Shown here: positions 49,201 through 60,210 of the stretch, in pieces
Layout of the letters: every line of letters begins with the position of its first letter
Position numbering within the stretch: position 1 is the first letter of the stretch
Assembly (NCBI GenBank): GCA_028015205.1
Contig: CM051516.1
Location: forward strand, 34,424,230 to 34,488,229
From: Mytilisepta virgata
Lineage: Eukaryota > Mollusca > Bivalvia > Mytilida > Mytilidae
DNA length: 64,000 nucleotides
Direction of reading: 5' to 3'
The notes under the pieces: model-generated
Told to the model about the DNA's origin: nothing
Database searches by the model: none
The model's input: only the letters and a program-made list of their open reading frames with translations
Made by a program: the position numbers and the translations under genes

Positions 49201-49895
49201 GCTACTTTCAAGGCAAACATGGTATCCCGAGTTGAATGGTGATGATGAAAGTTTGTTTTGGACGGCCATTTTTAAAATGGCTGCCATTTTCCCGCCATTT
49301 TTTACACTTGCTCGGATTTCAACAATATTTGGTTTTTAAAGTAAACATGGTATCCTTAGTGAATGGTGATGATGAGAATGTTGTATAACAATGATTAAAC
49401 TTCATAATATGTGAGCTTTTAATTGCCATCACTTGGTGTCTGTCATAATCGTTGTTAACAAATTTTCAAACATCTTCTCCTCTGAAACTACTTGGGGGAA
49501 TTTGATGAAACTTAGCATGATTGTTCCTGCAATATTTTCTTTTCAAGTACAGTAAAAAGCCTTAACCCACAATTTTTACATAACTTCTGTCAAACATTTT
49601 AAAAATGAAGACAACATATAGACCAAAAGATTTATACTTGTATTTGAAGATTAATTAAAGCTTGTATTTTGTATTATGAATCATCAGATTGACCATGACT
49701 GTATCTTAATCAAGCGTAGGGAGAACTCATGCCCATTTCTTTCCAGAGGTTCTTAAAGGTTTTTAAAGGTATTTTCAGCATTTTACGTGACCTTTAATAC
49801 TCAGTTTAGTTTACAACAAACATTAATATATTAATTTAGTTTATAGTGCATTGTTTGCCAGGTGAGCGATTCAGGCTCTTGAGAGCCTCTTGTTT
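46276..49895 (+). mobile_element. Composite agctcacctg-type element with internal repeats
   Basis: The head hairpin GCTCACCTGACCC-gaa-GGGTCATGTGAGC is followed by a tccgtcg simple repeat (46326-46373). Internal units of several hundred bases recur (cttctcctctgaaactactg, atccttagggtatcctgc, aaaaatagaacataggggt). A tail with gtgagcgatacaggctctgg occurs at 48298-48330, and a second tail with the palindrome AGGCTCTTGAGAGCCT at 49873-49888. This implies two elements joined head-to-tail or an internally duplicated one. Short open frames inside repeat each other and are not credible genes. Confidence 0.6.
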
Positions 49896-49907
49896 CCAGT
49901 ACTGTTT

Positions 49908-50165
49908 TTTTAATACAATTCTTGTTATACTAGCATTGTAATTGCTACAATTCTGGTATTTCCAGAATTGTAAATATCTTTTTACAATTCTGGTAAATAT
50001 ATGTATACCAGAATTGTTGACAATTCTGGAATTCCAGAATTGTACCAGGATACAATGCTGGAAATACTAGAATTGTCTTGCACAATTCTGGTATTTCCAG
50101 AATTGTTGAGAACAATTCTGGAATGAATTTTTCTACCAGCATTGCACAATTCTGGTTTTACCAGA
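49908..50165. repeat. Cluster of acaattctgg/ccagaattgt hairpins
   Basis: The 10-base arms ACAATTCTGG and CCAGAATTGT occur about a dozen times in about 250 bp, mostly as adjacent inverted pairs with 3-6 base loops (e.g. tatt). Each pair would form a 10-bp stem, and arms from different pairs can also pair with each other. Confidence 0.75.
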
Positions 50166-50359
50166 ATCTAGTTCTTATTCTCCACTTTATCCCATGTGCC
50201 GAATCAAAAGGTCATATCGTTTTCAAATGAACATCAGGTCGTACATTTTCGTACATACATTTTTGTGAATTCTACTCCCCAGGAATATGTATGTGAAAGG
50301 AAAGCACTACATAAATTTAAAAATCGGATACATTTCTTTATGCACCGTTTTAATTTATT

Positions 50360-52975
50360 GTCGAGCCTGCGACTTTAGTCGCAGAAAGCTCGACATAGGG
50401 ATAGTGGTCCGGCGACGGCGGCGTTAACTAACTTCTTAAAAGCTTTATATTTTAGAAGGTGGAAGACCTGGATGCTTTATACTTTGTATATAGATGCCTT
50501 ATGTTACGAAGTTTCCGTCTGTCATATGTACATTGTCCTTGGCCTCATTTTCATGGTTCAGTGACTACTTGAAAGAAAAAGTTAACATTTTTTGTAATGT
50601 TAATTTCTCTCTTATTATGAGTAATAGGATAACTATATATGGTATGTGCGTACCTTACAAGGTCCTCATCCCCGTCAGACAGTTTTCAATTGACCTCGAC
50701 CCCATTTCAAGGATCAGTGAACAAGGTTAAGTTTTGGTGGTCAAGTCCATATCTCAGATACTATAAGCAATAGGTCTAGTATATTTGGTGTATGGAAGGA
50801 TTTTAAGGTGTACATGTCCAACTGGCAGGTGTCATCTGACCTTGACCTCATTTTCGTGGTTCAGTAGTTATAGTTATGTTTTTGTGTTTTGGCCTGTTTT
50901 TCGAATACTGCATGCAATAGGTCTACTATATTTGGTGTATGGAAGGATTTTAAGGTGTACATGTCCAACTGGCAGGTGTCACCTGACCTTGACCTCATTT
51001 TCGTGGTTCAGTAGTTATAGTTATGTTTTTGTGTTTTGGCCTTTTTTTCGAATACTATGCAATAGGTCTACTATATTTGGTGTATGGAAGGATTTTAAGG
51101 TGTACATGTATAGCTGGAAGGTGTCATCTGACCTTGACCTCATTTTCGTGGTTCAGTAGTTATAGTTATGTTTTTGTGTTTTGGTCTATTTTGAATACTG
51201 TATGCAATATGTCTACTATATTTGGTGTATGGAAGGATTTTAAGGTGTACATGTCCATCTGGCAGGTGTCATCTGACCTTGACCTCATTTTTGTGGTTCA
51301 GTAGTTATAGTTATGTTTTTGTGTTTTGGCCTGTTTTTCGAATACTGCATGCAATAGGTCTACTATATTTGGTGTATGGAAGGATTTTAAGGTGTACATG
51401 TCCAACTGGCAGGTGTCACCTGAACTTGACCTCATTTTCGTGGTTCAGTAGTTATAGTTATGTTTTTGTGTTTTGGCCTTTTTTTCGAATACTGTATGCA
51501 ATAGGTCTACTATATTTGGTGTATGGAAGGATTTTAAGGTGTACATGTCCAGCTGGCAGGTGTCATCTGACCTTGACCTCATTTTCGTGGTTCAGTAGTT
51601 ATAGTTATGTTTTTGTGTTTTGGCCTGTTTTTCGAATACTGCATGCAATAGGTCTACTATATTTGGTGTATGGAAGGATTTTAAGGTGTACATGTCCAAC
51701 TGGCAGGTGTCACCTGACCTTGACCTCATTTTCGTGGTTCAGTAGTTATAGTTATGTTTTTGTGTTTTGGCCTTTTTTTCGAATACTGTATGCAATAGGT
51801 CTACTATATTTGGTGTATGGAAGGATTTTAAGGTGTACATGTATAGCTGGAAGGTGTCATCTGACCTTGACCTCATTTTCGTGGTTCAGTAGTTATAGTT
51901 ATGTTTTTGTGTTTTGGTCTATTTTGAATACTGTATGCAATATGTCTACTATATTTGGTGTATGGAAGGATTTTAAGGTGTACATGTCCATCTGGCAGGT
52001 GTCATCTGACCTTGACCTCATTTTTGTGGTTCAGTAGTTATAGTTATGTTTTTGTGTTTTGGCCTGTTTTTCGAATACTGCATGCAATAGGTCTACTATA
52101 TTTGGTGTATGGAAGGATTTTAAGGTGTACATGTCCAACTGGCAGGTGTCACCTGAACTTGACCTCATTTTCGTGGTTCAGTAGTTATAGTTATGTTTTT
52201 GTGTTTTGGCCTTTTTTTCGAATACTGTATGCAATAGGTCTACTATATTTGGTGTATGGAAGGATTTTAAGGTGTACATGTCCAGCTGGCAGGTGTCATC
52301 TGACCTTGACCTCATTTTCGTGGTTCAGTAGTTATAGTTATGTTTTTGTGTTTTGGCCTGTTTTTCGAATACTGCATGCAATAGGTCTACTCTATTTGGT
52401 GTAGGAAGGATTTTAAGGTGTACATGTCCAGCTGGCAGGTGTCATCTGACCTTGACCTCATTTTCGTGGTTCAGTAGTTATAGTTATGTTTTTGTGTTTT
52501 GGCCTGTTTTTCGAATACTGCATGCAATAGGTCTACTCTATTTGGTGTAGGAAGGATTTTAAGGTGTACATGTCCAACTGGCAGGTGTCATCTGACCTTG
52601 ACCTCATTTTCGTGGTTCAGTAGTTATAGTTATGTTTTTGTGTTTTGGTCTATTTTAAATACTGTATGCAATAGGTCTACTATATTTGGTGTATGGAAGG
52701 ATTTTAAGGTGTACATGTCCATCTGGCAGGTGTCATCTGACCTTGACCTCATTTTCGTGGTTCAGTAGTTATAGTTATGTTTTTGTGTTTTGGCCTGTTT
52801 TTCGAATACTGCATGCAATAGGTCTACTATATTTGGTGTATGGAAGGATTTTAAGGTGTACATGTCCAGCTGGCAGGTGTCATCTGACCTTGACCTCATT
52901 GTCATGGTTCAGTGGTTATAGTCCAGTTTTTGTGTTTTGGCCTGTTTTTCGAATACTATATGCAATATGTCTGAT
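50360..52975 (-). mobile_element. Hairpin-ended element with about 15 copies of a 147-bp unit (copy D)
   Basis: The left edge has the nested hairpin GTCGAGC...GCTCGAC enclosing CTGCGACT-tt-AGTCGCAG (50360-50394), then cggcgacggcgg. This is the inverse of the right end of copy A. The core unit is marked by ggaaggattttaaggtgtac at about 50794, 50941, 51086, 51232, 51378 and on to 52843. It is the inverse of the copy A core (tgacctcattttc against gaaattgaggtca). The block starting at 51222 is repeated at 51955, a 733-bp (five-unit) duplication. No TGTCTCGCC end is found at the right, so the element is truncated or fades near 52975. Confidence 0.7.
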
Positions 52976-53959
52976 AGCATTTACTTTCATTAGAAATACA
53001 CGACACGAGACATTTTTGTGTGTCCACTCTTGTTTACATTTTTACTCGTCTTATCTGGAGCTCTGGTGCTATCCATATACCCAGAATTCACGTTTTTAGT
53101 CAAACGTTCCGGTACATTTTTTATGTTTTTATTCAGGTACAATTCCCCCCAAAATTCTGCTCTTTTATTTTCAAAAATCAATCGTTTAATTGCAGTTTAT
53201 TGACCTCAAAATTGCAATAGAAAAGGGCTCCATGGTTGCCATTATCAATTATAGTGTTATCCTTTTCGTGTTGGATCAAAATCCAGGAAAAAGCTTTTTT
53301 GAAAGAGAATGAGATCCGATGTCAGATTGACTCCAGAAACATTTTTCAAAGAATTGACATTATCAGTAAGACAAAGCTCCTTTCCGTATTTTGACAAGAT
53401 AAATTATTGGTTGAGAATGTAATTACAATGTAAAAATATTTATTGACGTTCCTGAACTTTTTGTCTAGCATATTTATTAGTTCAAAAATCAGAATTTTTT
53501 TTAAAAAATATTTTGCACTGTTAATCTGAAGCGTGAGATAAAATCGATACATGTGCACGTACATTTTAACTTTATTGCAGACCCCCACTCCAGTTGCATC
53601 TATATATTATCAAATTTTAAATTAATGTTATTAACTTTTCAAAAGATTTTATGATTTGTTACATTCCAAGGTATAATTACAAACCGTAAAATTACTAACA
53701 ATTTATATACAGTGTTCCAAACGGTGATTAACCCCGTTAGAACCACTTACTTGATCAAAATTTACAGCCAAGTACATTTAAATATCACGAGCTTTTAAGA
53801 TTTTGACAGAGATTTTTGTATTTTAACTGCACAAACCTTTTATACATTGTACTTTTTATATTTGACTAGATGTATTTTGGGTTCGTGTATATAGGAACTC
53901 AATCAGCCAAGTTACACATACCAAGTGAGTGAGTTCGAGATATTGGGGTCTTCTTGGTG

Positions 53960-53983
53960 CTGGGACTAATATATTAGTCCCAG
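53960..53983. repeat. Perfect 24-bp palindrome
   Basis: CTGGGACTAATA is followed directly by its exact inverse. No function can be read from the surroundings. Confidence 0.8.
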
Positions 53984-54062
53984 TTGTTGGTGAATATTGA
54001 AATCCTGATCGATTTGATGCAGACTAGGCACCACGTGTCATTCTATGATATATATATTCTCT

Positions 54063-54129
54063 GATACTGACTTTTCAGCCTTATTAGGGACGAGCTCGCA
54101 GTGAGAGTCAAAGTAACAAAGTCAGTATC
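54063..54129. repeat. 12-bp inverted repeat with 43-base spacer
   Basis: GATACTGACTTT (54063-54074) and AAAGTCAGTATC (54118-54129) are exact inverses. The spacer contains cgagctcg and gagagtc. Confidence 0.6.
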
Positions 54130-54387
54130 GGATAACTTTATTATTCTTTTTATCGATAATATTTAACAACTTTGTATAGAACTGAACTTTGAAGATACAA
54201 GAAAGCAACTTTTTGTGATGTAACTCCAATTTATGAATTATTCATTAAATGCATATGCACTTAGAAAAATCATTCTATGCAAAACTTTGAAACTTGACTT
54301 ATCTGTGCCATTCCACAATACATGATCAAAGGAAATTCACACTACTAGTATTTACCGATAAAAGGGAATCAACGTTGATTTTATTTG

Positions 54388-55299
54388 CACGTAAATATGG
54401 CAAACCGTTTTACTATATTCTAACTTCAAGATGTCTAATAAACTTTATAATATATCTCATATATTTTGTAAGATATCTTATAAAGTTTATAAAATATCTT
54501 ATTGTGTCGCCTGCGGAATGCATGGTCGACACAGGGATCACTTTCTGTCGTCTTGCGTCGGCACACTTTTCTTCTATCCTCAACAACTCGTAAACCGCTC
54601 AAAGGAATATGATGAAACTTTCTCTGTGCATTAACTTTAATGCACAGGTGTGCATATATATTTCATTTTTAGAAAATTTTAAATTTTTGTTTTGTAAAAA
54701 TGGACATTTTTACAAAAAAGGGGGGATGGGTCAAAACTTCTATCCTCAACTACTCCATAACCGCTCTGAAAAGGAATTTGACGAAACTTTCTCTGTGCAT
54801 TAACCTTAATGCACAGGTGTGCATATATATTTCATTTTTAGAAAATTTTAAATTTTTATTTTGTAAAAATTGACATTTTTGCCAAAAAAAAGGGTGGTGT
54901 CAACACTTCTATCCTCAACTACTCCATATCCGCTCAAAGGAATTTGATGAAACTTTACTGAATGCAAAGGTGTGCATATATATTTCATTTTTGGAAAATT
55001 TTAATATCTTTTGAAAAAATTAATGTCCGCAGACGACACATGTCTTTCTTGGAAGACTCGCACATTTTATATTATATGAGATATCTTATAAACTATATAA
55101 GATATTTTATAAAATATATGAGATATATAAAACTATTTATAAGATATCTTAAATACTTTATGTGTTATCTTATATACTTTATAAGATATCTTATAAAGTA
55201 TAAGATATCTTATAAAAACTAGATTATATAAGATATCTTATTTATTATATGAGATATCTTGAAGTTAGAATAAATAGTAAAACGGCTTGCCATACGTGA
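54388..55299. mobile_element. Inverted-repeat element hosting a nested element
   Basis: The arms TATGGCAA(A/G)CCGTTTTACT and TTCTAACTTCAAGAT recur in inverse at 55252-55294, with small indels, and CACGTA flanks both. Inside are many ataagatatcttat palindromes on both sides of a second element (54505-55038). The palindromic sequence is split by the inner insertion, so the outer element is older. Confidence 0.6.
54505..55038 (+). mobile_element. Nested hairpin-ended element with three 167-bp units
   Basis: The ends TGTCGCCTGCGG (54505-54516) and CCGCAGACGACA (55027-55038) are inverse with one mismatch. Next to the left end, gtgtcg...cgacac forms a hairpin followed by agggatcac, as in copy D (agggatagtgg). 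cttctatcctcaac recurs at 54571, 54737 and 54906. The layout matches the copy A/C/D family with another core unit. Confidence 0.6.
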
Positions 55300-57267
55300 C
55301 CATTCCTGGGCAATATCTTGTTGACCTTAAAGAAAGAGTGGGTCATTATGGCCGGTAAAAATGAAAATGTACAAGAGACGGTAATTTATCGCACATTACA
55401 TGGTAACCGTTGTACTTGATTATCAACAAAATATTGATATTCTGACAGCTAAGTAATCAAGCATGCATTGTTCTCAGACGATTAATGATGCAATTACTAT
55501 ACATTAAAAAATTAAACTGCAGGGGCATTTACAATTTTAATTTTCATTTAAAGATCATTTATATTTTGTATTTTGTCCTTGGTATTTAGCTAATAAATGC
55601 ATTGTTTGAATATTTTAAATGCCACTGATGTGTTTTTCAAAGCAATATTAAATCTAATTCTATATAATAGTGTGTGAAAGTCTTTTATTGTCTCACCAAG
55701 TCTCAAAAGGAAATTACATTTATATATGTATATGCAAGATACCCCACCATTCGCCTTTGACAGGCGTTGAATTGGAAATAGATAAAAAATTCAAATGAAC
55801 TATTTATCATCACAATTAAACTTATCATAAAATCAGCTAGCTAGACCATTACTATAGACTACAATACATTGTTCAAAAGGACAATTTCCAACTGGAATAA
55901 AAATATAATTGGAACACATCCAACGATAATGATAATGTTTGATTTTAAATGAAGGCAATTAGAATAATGATGAACAAGATCTGACAAATGTAATTTGCGA
56001 ACAAATAAGTATTATCTATATTGTATTTGTATATAAGCAACTTACAACGTAAACTTTATAAATCAGAAGCTTCTTGGTTGCAACAGTTCATGCAAGAATT
56101 AACGGTGAAGCATATAAGTAACAATACACTTTTTCAAGGCATTATGCTAACAGGCTCAATACCACGTGTTGGGTGTAAAGTGATACACTTCCTTGAAAAA
56201 AATGTACAACATATTCAAAATATAACATGAAAGTGTGTCGAACCAACATTTTACAACGAGATGGAAATTTAGCTAAAGGCTTAGGTTAAAACAGGTGCTA
56301 GCGCTGGGCCGTCATGGCATGAAAATGTCTGCTTTTCGTAGCCTTCACACAACGATTAACATAACTCAAAAACACAGAGAAATTGCTCTTTCCACTCAAG
56401 GCTCAATATTTTGGGTTAAGTCAATCCTAGTGTGAACATGATGTGGGTTAACTCGCATTTCCCCGAGTTAATCTGGAATTACCTTTTTGGAAAGAGTTCC
56501 ATGGCACCCCAGCTGTGTATATCTTAGATGGAATAAGCATATAAGTGTACTTATTGGGTGCCAATTGGAACTCTTGCCCTCACGTTCTTCAAGCTACAAG
56601 TGTGGATTTTGTGCTAAGAATTTATACACCAGTCTTGTACCCTTTCTTATCCACTAGAGACCACATGTGCAAGACACGTTTTTTACACATAACATAATGT
56701 TTATTTATCCAGAGAACGGGCTCAGTATGGGTCAAGGAGTAACAGTGTAACATAACATTGAAGAGGAAAGGAACTACTTGATATATACTCACAAAAACAC
56801 GTATACAATGTAGCGCCTGTGCTAAGGACTCTTATATAAACATTACACAAACAATATCAGATATACTATATTATTAAAATATATTTATTTTTCTATATAC
56901 AAACTTTACTCTGTATATTCTACTTAGAAGATTAATCTGTCAATCTCTGGTTCTGAATATACAATACACACTCGCCTTATGGAAAGATTTAATGAATTCC
57001 TATGTAATGTTTCCATGTTATCAATTTTAGCTAGAGTATGTGAAGTTTAGTAACTTGTCCGTTAAAATTCTGGAATATAAGAAAAATCTCCTTTTGTAAT
57101 TTCCCACTAAATATGCATTTATTCATACTCTTTTAATTATCAATAAGAAACAAAAGCACCAAAGATAGTTAATTCCTTTACTTCCATGTGTATTAGAACT
57201 ATCCAATGAACACAAAATCTTTTAAGCTTTAACTAGTTTTCTTTGTGTCTCATAATTCCAAGCCATA
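55300..57267. other. Intergenic DNA, no gene recognised
   Basis: A 69-residue frame at 56021-56230 has no recognisable feature. TTTATT at 57118-57123 (AATAAA on the minus strand) may be the poly(A) signal of the next gene. Confidence 0.5.
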
Positions 57268-58221
57268 CTACTGATTTTCTTCCTCTACCTCTATATTTTG
57301 TTCTGTAGAGTTGGGTGGAGGTGAACTATACAGTTTTGTCACATGTTCAGATTTCTCTGTTTTATTATTTTCGTTTGGTAATTTGACATTTTTCGGAAGT
57401 CTGGTTGTACTTCTGTTCGTACTTTTTGTACTACTGGTTAGTGTACTGTCGAGACCTTGGTTGCGATTTCCAAGGTTTACCCGGGAAGCAGAAATAGAAT
57501 CCACATGATTCTCCGTAAGAAATCCAGTGTCAATGTGTGGTAAAACAAGCGGAGCTAGGGTATCCATCCGAGGCGTGTAATGTTCCATCTGTACGGTTCC
57601 ATTTATTCGTTGTGTTTGCATTAACCTTGCTTTAAGGAGGGAGTCACTACTGGCATAAACAGGATTATGTTTACGTAAAAAGGCAGGAGAGAAATCTTTC
57701 CTCGGTGGTCTGTCAAACTGAATTGGGGGTTTCACAAAGTCAAATTTTCCTTGATTTTTTATCACACGTCTTGCTGGAAAATGTTTATACGCCTTCTCGT
57801 AAACCCCAGGTGTAGAACTTGCCGGCGATAGACTACGGGGGTCAACTTCATCTGCCGTTCCTACGTAAGTTTTCTGTCGTTTATTCATGACGTTGGTAGA
57901 ATAAAATGTTAGTTCTTTAGTTTTATTCTCCGAAGGAGCCAGGTTGCATTTTGCAGATAGTTTGGACGACATGTCGGATACCTCCTGTTCACGACACCGC
58001 TGGTTCATTTCCGATAAAATTTGTTGTTGTTTTCCTAACCTCCTTTTTTCAAAACTGTGAGACAACTCCATTATAGCGACTTTATCCGGAGTTGGTAATC
58101 TGTTCCGTGTATCTCGATAATGAACTAATGTTTTCAAGTGTTCTCGTGTCGGGTCTCTTAAAAACGATGGCGCAGGTTCTACGGCCGCCTCTAATAGCGT
58201 GTGCGATTGAAATAATCTCAT
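57268..58221 (-). CDS. Unrecognised 317-residue protein, single exon
   Basis: This is the longest uninterrupted frame outside repeats. It starts MRLFQSHTLLEAAVEPAPSF and ends VEEENQ. It is hydrophilic and basic, rich in Ser, Thr, Asn and Pro. Residues 46-75 (KVAIMELSHSFEKRRLGKQQ and on) are likely helical or coiled-coil, and the last 60 residues (SSTKSTNRSTTRLPKN to the end) are low-complexity and probably disordered. There is no signal peptide, membrane segment or known domain. Its GC content is above that of the flanks, and no rival frame fits. A candidate AATAAA lies about 145 bases past the stop (57118-57123). It could be intronless or the only coding exon of a longer transcript. I do not know its function. 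Confidence 0.7.
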   Translation of the reverse strand: MRLFQSHTLLEAAVEPAPSFLRDPTREHLKTLVHYRDTRNRLPTPDKVAIMELSHSFEKRRLGKQQQILSEMNQRCREQEVSDMSSKLSAKCNLAPSENKTKELTFYSTNVMNKRQKTYVGTADEVDPRSLSPASSTPGVYEKAYKHFPARRVIKNQGKFDFVKPPIQFDRPPRKDFSPAFLRKHNPVYASSDSLLKARLMQTQRINGTVQMEHYTPRMDTLAPLVLPHIDTGFLTENHVDSISASRVNLGNRNQGLDSTLTSSTKSTNRSTTRLPKNVKLPNENNKTEKSEHVTKLYSSPPPNSTEQNIEVEEENQ

Positions 58222-59486
58222 TTTGAAGAATTAATGAAGTAGTCATCAACTCCAAATTAAAATCTTTTACTTGCTAATAAAAGCTACTACAAATATAACA
58301 TCTTTCACAAATAGTCTTCAGTGTGATTTCCAAATTCCATCGTTCAAAAGATCTCCGTACTGTTAAGGAGTAAGTCCACAAATAATCCACAATAAAATTA
58401 ACATTCAATAAAAATATAATCCAAACATTCAGATATTTTAATTTCTCGGACGTAATCTGGCAGATTTAACAACACCCGTTAAATCTATGCTGAATTGTAT
58501 TATCACAAACATATTTAAAAAATTCTTTTATTTCAAGTAGTCTGTCAAACTGGTATTAATCTTAAAGTACCGTTGATTTGTGTTCATATACCGTGTACGG
58601 TGTCGTATTTCAAATTATTTTATTATTTAAAACTCGCCGTGTACACTAACACAAGCCATGTTCCTTAACTGTAATTGGCTACATTTTGAATTATTAAAAT
58701 ACGTAATCTTTGTAAAGGTAATTTATTAACTTAAAATTCCTCTAAGAAATCAATAAGGGATATGCGTTTTAATTAAGATACAATATCCAATTGTGTTTTG
58801 AATTAAAAAGTTTTTAGTTTGGTATTGTAATCAGATAATGTTATATAGATATGTCTTTACACTTTTCATTAACTTTAATTGTTCTATAATGGATTTTATC
58901 GATTTCCTAACATAACCAGTCAATACAATTTATTGGAAATTTGACAGGTGCTTTCCAACTAATTGAGTTCGTGTTCTTCATAAACGTGACCATCCACAAA
59001 CCCATTGTATTATTTCAGTCAAATTTATACGAAAACAACAAATACATATATAAAGTACAGTAAAATATTTAATTGATTTGTTATACGATTTCACGGAAGA
59101 TAGAGCCTTTTGAAGTTTTAAACAATAGTTAGAGATTCTATATGAAATGCTTGAAAACTAATATGACTCCGGACTGTCACTGATAAGTTATATGAATTAA
59201 ACTGTTCCCAAATAAAAAGAAAAAATGACCCGACAGTACACTCGTGTAAAATCGGTATGTATGTCAACCGTATATATACTATTGAATAGTCCGTCTGCCA
59301 CTGTGTGTCGACGGTACAAATTAATATCTATCTACCGGAGTGGCTCAAAACTATACAAAAACAGTCTGTCAAGATTACCTATATGTCCAATCAGTCTACT
59401 GAAGTACTGTTGTGAGTTACCAGTTCATACAGTCAGTTTACATGTGTTATATTTCCCATTTTGTAAATTATAAATTTGAAAATGTA
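58222..59486. other. Intergenic DNA upstream of the 57-58 kb gene
   Basis: No gene is seen. From about 59225 onward, very diverged relatives of the next repeat block appear (gtccgtctgccactgtgtgt, cagtctactgaagtactgtt). Confidence 0.45.
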
Positions 59487-59866
59487 TCAAGAGTACCTAT
59501 GTAAAGTCAGTCTGTTACTGTTTTTCAACAAAACCTATGTGCAGTCATGCAGTCTATCACTGTTTTTCAACAGTACCTCTGTACAGTCAGTCTACCACAG
59601 TGTTTCATCAGTACCTATGTACAGTCAGTCTATCACTGTTTTTCAACAGAACTTATGTACAGTCAGTCTAACACAGTTTCATCAGTACCTATGTACAGTC
59701 AATCTATCACTCTTCTTCAACAGTACCTATGTACTGTTAGTCCATCATAGTGTTTCAACAGAACATCTGTACATATGTTTTTTAACAGAACTTATGTACA
59801 GTCAGTCTAAAACAGTGTGTCATCAGTACTTATGTACAGTCAGTCTGCCACTATGTCAACAGTACA
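59487..59866 (+). repeat. 39-bp tandem repeat block
   Basis: acctatgtacagtcagtcta followed by tcactgtttttcaacagt recurs about ten times with spacing 36-42 bases (59493, 59533, 59575, 59611, 59650, 59686 and on). Since 39 is a multiple of three, long frames are open across it; I regard them as by-products. The unit is related to the 55-bp satellite downstream. Confidence 0.75.
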
Positions 59867-59875
59867 TATATATTT

Positions 59876-59996
59876 ATTTTATTAAAGTCTCACCACTTGT
59901 AATAACATTTAAAATTACACAATATACAATTTTAATACATAAAACACATACAAGTGCCATTCTATCACAAGAATTATGAGAGACTTTATTAAAACC
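59876..59996. mobile_element. Foldback insertion between the two repeat blocks
   Basis: TTTATTAAAGTCTC at the left and GAGACTTTATTAAA at the right are exact inverses, with cacttgt/acaagtg further in. It interrupts what may once have been continuous repeat DNA. Confidence 0.5.
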
Positions 59997-60210
59997 TTAT
60001 AAAACCAAAATAATTACCATTTTCAACAAGTTCAAATGGATTTATCAAGTTAAAACATATAAAATAAAATGATAAGATTAACATTATTCATGAATATAAA
60101 AAAGTATTTCTTCTGCTCAAAATATTAAAGCAGGTTTTGGCAACCTTATAATAACATTCTTCTGACTGAAACAGAAATATGAACTTTTGTTCATCAGATA
60201 AACCATCAAG

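Noticed and set aside
51222..52404. Long plus-strand open frames (271 and 149 residues) repeating MVYGRILRCTC
   Set aside because: They run through a 147-bp tandem array; a unit length divisible by three keeps a frame open without selection. No other sign of a gene.
59476..59979. 167-residue open frame in the 39-bp repeats
   Set aside because: Same reason: 39 is a multiple of three, and overlapping frames are also open.
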